A DNA stretch of 64,000 nt, taken from NCBI GenBank assembly GCA_027365105.1, contig DAHXNZ010000005.1:27892-91891 (forward strand), read 5' to 3'. Position numbers and translations under genes: made by a program. The notes under the pieces were generated by a model. It searched no databases and had not been told where the DNA came from. It worked only from the letters and a program-made list of their open reading frames with translations. This stretch comes from Thermoplasmata archaeon (lineage in GTDB: Archaea; Thermoplasmatota; Thermoplasmata; Lutacidiplasmatales; UBA184). Shown in pieces: positions 61,055-64,000 of the stretch. Every line of letters starts with the position of its first letter. The stretch's first letter is position 1.

Positions 61055-62545
61055 CTACCAGAGGTTGCGAAGGGGATCTTCGCCTTGAGGTCCCATCTCG
61101 TCGGGAGCCGAGGGCCGGGAGTCGGGAGCGGCCCTCGGGGTGTACGCCTCACTGCGGGGAGAGGTGGAGGTTCGGGGGGGTCGCCGGCGGGCGGCCACAA
61201 GGGCGCCCAAGGCGATGGCCGCACTCGCCGTCAGCGCGATGCCCAGAATTGGTCCGAGCGAGAGGGCCGATGAACCGCCCGGTCCGAAGGGGGAGACGAC
61301 CGTCGCGGTCGTGCAGGCTCCCTTCTGGAGGCACGCCGACGAACTTTCGGCCTGAGGCACCGTTTCCGGCTGGCTCTGCACCGGATTCTGGGTGACGTTG
61401 AGGGTGCTGGACGTGGTGGTGACGTTCGAGGCAGCGGTGGGCATCAGGGAAGTCCCTGCTCTGAGAGGATTGGTCGAATCCAAGTTGTAGACCCACGCCG
61501 AACCCAGGAGCCCGACGTGGCCCAAATGGGCTCCGTGGGTCGCCACTTCGAGGTCGGAGAGGCGGCTCCACGCCGCCCCCAGGGCGAACGGCCCCCACGG
61601 CTTCGCCATCTGGCCCATGAGGTTGGCTTCCCGGGGGAGCAGGATGAACCCGTCCCCAATCTCGAACTGAGATGAGCCCTCGGGCTGCAGGAGGATCCGC
61701 TCGGCCGTTTGGTTGGCGACCTGCACCGGAGGACCGACCACCGCGCCGCGCAGGGTCAGCGTCCCGGTCCGGTTGATCGAGCCGGACAGGTTCTGAGAGT
61801 GGCTGTGCAGGAGCGTGCCGTTCAGGCTCGCCTGGGAGGAGAAGTTGCCGGTCCATGCCCCCGAGGCTGTGTAGTTGGACTGCGAAACCCAGTGGGGGGT
61901 CGCCGAAAGGTTGGTGGGGTAGAGCCCGATCGGAGGGTTGAAGGCGGCCGACAGGTTTCCCTGCAGGGAGGCGGAGAGGCTCTGGTTCAGCAGGAGTCCG
62001 TGGTGATCGATGAGCAGCTCCTGAGAGATGGAGCCGCGGTAGGAACCGGTCGAGTTAATCAGCGCGACAGCGGACACCGGCAGACCGCTCGGGAGGCTCG
62101 TCACGGTCCCGTTCGTGGTGAAATTGCCAAAGGTCACGCTGCGTTCCCACGCGCGGAACGTGAAGTTGGCGACCGGGGTGGTACAGTTCACTCCCGGGCA
62201 GAAGGTGAGGTTGACCGAAATCCCATCGGTGCGGGTGACCTCCAACTGGAACCCGGTCGAGGTATTGGTCTGGTTGAGAATCACGGAGTAGCCCTCGACG
62301 ATCTGACCCTGAAGGCGGACCCCGTGGTCGTCGTACCCCCGCGGGGCGAACTGAATCTTCACTACCCGGCCATAGGCCCAGCCTTCGGGGGAATGGGCGG
62401 CCGTTCCCTCCGCGCGGGCGCTGGCGGTCGTTGCGGGCAGTGCCGAGCCGGTCGGCAGCCCCATTACCAAAAGAGCCGCGGCGATCAGCACGACCGCCGT
62501 CGCCGGGAGCCATCGTATCCATCGCGTGCGTCGCACCATGGTCAT
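61055..62545 (-). CDS. Secreted, glycosylation-site-rich surface protein with C-terminal anchor
   Basis: A 496-residue protein: signal peptide (RWLPATAVVLIAAALLVMG, then SALPA), a beta-rich ectodomain with many N-x-S/T sequons (NQTN, NTST, NLTF, NCTT, NFTF, NSTG and others), a Thr/Ser/Asn-rich stalk and a C-terminal membrane helix (LSLGPILGIALTASAAIALG) with a basic Pro-rich tail. No enzymatic motif is visible. It is a likely AglB substrate at the cell surface. The ATG at 62545 is 26 nt after TTTAAGAA on the minus strand. Confidence 0.78.
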   Translation of the reverse strand: MTMVRRTRWIRWLPATAVVLIAAALLVMGLPTGSALPATTASARAEGTAAHSPEGWAYGRVVKIQFAPRGYDDHGVRLQGQIVEGYSVILNQTNTSTGFQLEVTRTDGISVNLTFCPGVNCTTPVANFTFRAWERSVTFGNFTTNGTVTSLPSGLPVSAVALINSTGSYRGSISQELLIDHHGLLLNQSLSASLQGNLSAAFNPPIGLYPTNLSATPHWVSQSNYTASGAWTGNFSSQASLNGTLLHSHSQNLSGSINRTGTLTLRGAVVGPPVQVANQTAERILLQPEGSSQFEIGDGFILLPREANLMGQMAKPWGPFALGAAWSRLSDLEVATHGAHLGHVGLLGSAWVYNLDSTNPLRAGTSLMPTAASNVTTTSSTLNVTQNPVQSQPETVPQAESSSACLQKGACTTATVVSPFGPGGSSALSLGPILGIALTASAAIALGALVAARRRPPRTSTSPRSEAYTPRAAPDSRPSAPDEMGPQGEDPLRNLW

Positions 62546-62634
62546 CGGTCACTGGAGTCCGGGGAAGCTTCTTAAAGAATAGTGCCTCCGATTCTCTTCT
62601 AAATTGGACCGAATGACATGGCCTGTCAAGCGGG

Positions 62635-63699
62635 GTGAAGGAAATCACGCGTTCCCTGACGGAGCAAGAGGTACGGGTCGTCGGTTTCCTGCTCGAAGAT
62701 TCGGCGGAGGGGGAGCGTGCCCGGCTCCAGCGGTGGCAACTCCCCCGGTCGACCTACCACCATATCCGTCGAAGGGCCTACGCCGAAGGATGGGTCTACG
62801 ACCGGTACCTTCCGGATCCGCGGTTGCTGGCCCTGCCGTGGGTCAGCTTCATGCTCGTCCGACCCTTCGCCGATTGGACGGGTCCGCTGCTCGGCGCACT
62901 GACCCGGGACCCGCAGTGCGTTCATCTGGTCACGGGCCCGAACCTGGTCTTCTCCATCCATTGGGATGGCCAGGAGGCGGCGGGGCAGCGCCGATGGAGC
63001 CTGTTCCAGAAGGCCGGCTGGGTCGCGGGAGGCACCCGGATCACCCTCGAGGCCGCCCCGGGTTCACTGCCGGTCTACTTCGATTATGAAGGGCTGTGGG
63101 CTCACCTGGTCGATCGACCGGGCGTCTCGGCCTACCCCCGTGCCCTGGTCCGCGGAATGTCCTCGCCGGGAGAGGCCTCGCCGGGACCGATGACCTCGCG
63201 CCAGGCCTGGGCGGTCCGCTACCTGCTCGACCGAGCCGCACCGCAGCGGGGGCCGCCGGGCCCCCGCCGTCCGGGCGGAGCATTCGGGCTTCCGTCCTCG
63301 GCCCGCCGCCTGCTCGAGCAGGGGTGGGTTTCCCACCGCACAATCCTAGCTCCTTCTGCGCTGCCTCCGTACCAGGGCCGAACGGCGCACCGGACCTACA
63401 TCGTGGTTGGCACGCCCCGACCCGGAGCCAGAGCCGAGGAGCTCTTCCAGCATCTGGTCGGGGAATGCCGGGTCTTCCCGTTTCTCTTTGCCGCCGGTCC
63501 GGACCGCTGGCTGATCGGCGCCGCAGGGGGGTCGCGCGACGGGGCGCCGCCGGAGGCCCGGCGCCCGGTCCTCCCGACCCTCGGGATCGCCTGCCAGGAT
63601 ATCGAGATCTTCGAAGGGGACGGAGCCAGTTTAGTTCCCCAGATCGACCACCGCTACGATCGCCTGCTGGCCGGCCGCTCCCCGATCGAAGCCCCGTGA
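62635..63699 (+). CDS. Winged-helix transcriptional regulator, 354 aa
   Basis: The N-terminal 60 residues form a winged HTH (SLTEQEVRVVGFLLED, then WQLPRSTYHHIRRRAYAEGW), followed by two alpha/beta domains of unknown type that could bind a ligand (LPWVSFMLVRPFADWTGPLL; HRTYIVVGTPRPGARAEELF). A second HTH-like segment is near residue 190 (MTSRQAWAVRYLLDRAA). Such regulators are common in Thermoplasmata-like archaea. The start is a GTG at 62635, 34 nt after CTTCTAAATTG; its promoter and that of the surface protein are back to back, so it may control that gene. Confidence 0.68.
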   Translation: MKEITRSLTEQEVRVVGFLLEDSAEGERARLQRWQLPRSTYHHIRRRAYAEGWVYDRYLPDPRLLALPWVSFMLVRPFADWTGPLLGALTRDPQCVHLVTGPNLVFSIHWDGQEAAGQRRWSLFQKAGWVAGGTRITLEAAPGSLPVYFDYEGLWAHLVDRPGVSAYPRALVRGMSSPGEASPGPMTSRQAWAVRYLLDRAAPQRGPPGPRRPGGAFGLPSSARRLLEQGWVSHRTILAPSALPPYQGRTAHRTYIVVGTPRPGARAEELFQHLVGECRVFPFLFAAGPDRWLIGAAGGSRDGAPPEARRPVLPTLGIACQDIEIFEGDGASLVPQIDHRYDRLLAGRSPIEAP

Positions 63700-63775
63700 G
63701 CCCGCCGGAGACAGGGATCGGCCGGGCCGGGGCCCCAAAGCAAACTGATATGCGAAGACCCGTACGCCAGAATGA

Positions 63776-63850
63776 GGGCGCGTGGCTTAGCTTGGATAGA
63801 GCATCGGGTTCCTAACCCGACGGTCGGGGGTTCAAATCCCCCCGCGCCCG
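63776..63850 (+). tRNA. tRNA-Arg (CCU), no intron
   Basis: The acceptor GGGCGCG (63776-63782) pairs with CGCGCCC (63843-63849), and the discriminator is G. The D-stem is GCTT/GAGC. The anticodon stem TCGGG/CCCGA encloses TTCCTAA, anticodon CCT. The T-stem GGGGG/CCCCC encloses an uninterrupted TTCAAAT. It is 75 nt in total; CCA is not encoded. It serves as an internal control: unlike tRNA-Ala and tRNA-His of this window, its T-loop is intact. A possible box A is at about 63741-63751. Confidence 0.95.
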
Positions 63851-64000
63851 CATAAGAGCTTATTCGAACGTGTGAGTGTGACCGGAAACCCTCCCTGATG
63901 TCGGTGTGGCCTGCGTGGCTCACGTCTGGTCGTACACGAGTCCCAACGCATTCCAAATGACCACTCGGCAGAGGATCTCGATCCACTGTGCGTGTCTTCG
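63851..64000. other. Lower-GC sequence immediately 3' of tRNA-Arg
   Basis: Directly after the tRNA the composition becomes visibly less GC-rich than the rest of the window, and a short inverted repeat ATAAG-AG-CTTAT lies at 63852-63863. No protein-like ORF is seen. tRNA 3' ends are common integration sites, so this may be the left end of an integrated element, but only 150 nt are visible. Confidence 0.35.

Noticed and set aside
63654..63986. Minus-strand ORF of 110 codons containing GAGGFEPPT
   Set aside because: This is the well-known spurious translation across the antisense strand of a tRNA gene; tRNA-Arg lies inside it.
1..64000. CRISPR arrays, rRNA genes, intact insertion sequences, replication origin
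   Set aside because: No regularly spaced repeats, rRNA sequence, intact transposase or origin-type repeats with a Cdc6 gene were seen.

Overview
The window is a stretch of a GC-rich archaeal chromosome. The archaeal assignment rests on the gene set: class-1 release factor aRF1, replication factor C small subunit, AglB oligosaccharyltransferase, Sec61-beta, aEF-1beta, Lsm, CTP-dependent riboflavin kinase/regulator, archaeosine (RaSEA), wyosine (TYW1) and agmatidine (TiaS) tRNA-modification enzymes, and HMG-CoA synthase of the mevalonate route. TATA (box A) elements lie about 25-30 nt before many start codons. A euryarchaeal, Thermoplasmatota-like host is my best guess, but that is inference; no rRNA is present.

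Layout. 0-2 kb: an XRE regulator, HMG-CoA synthase and the start of a thiolase (isoprenoid operon), then an intron-bearing tRNA-Ala. 2-12 kb: an MMPL exporter, a cysteine desulfurase plus M20 amidohydrolase, a lone DnaK and citrate synthase. 12.4-15.1 kb: a tight lsm-rbkR-raSEA-nadE operon. 15-22.4 kb: a TPD-type nuclease, HisRS, a decayed TnpB (IS605-type) remnant, tiaS, and korAB (2-oxoacid:ferredoxin oxidoreductase). 22.7-28.7 kb: a six-gene operon in which a leucine/homocitrate-type chain-elongation module is joined to a thiolase and its DUF35 partner. 28.7-37.7 kb: a giant AglB (2197 aa), a surface protein, a zinc ribbon, aEF-1beta and a membrane hydrolase. 37.7-46 kb: short-chain dehydrogenases, a methyltransferase, an antiporter, a thioredoxin and a Nudix-like protein, with a 17-codon lysine-rich micro-ORF. 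46-54 kb: an intron-bearing tRNA-His, HAD phosphatase, CoaBC, an M61 peptidase, an MFS carrier, TYW1 and Sec61-beta. 54-64 kb: SppA, rfcS-moaC-moaB, thioredoxin, aRF1, a glycosyltransferase, a surface glycoprotein, a regulator and tRNA-Arg.

The genome is compact: many neighbours overlap by ATGA or GTGA, and several divergent pairs appear to share one TATA element. Against this, a few 300-900 bp GC-rich gaps with no recognisable gene stand out. The most notable observations are two tRNA genes (Ala-GGC, His-GUG) that each fold correctly only if a 27- or 31-nt intron is removed from the T-loop at position 59/60; an AglB with more than 1,200 residues of extracellular beta-sandwich extension; and the fused elongation/thiolase operon facing korAB. 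I found no CRISPR array, rRNA, replication origin or intact mobile element.
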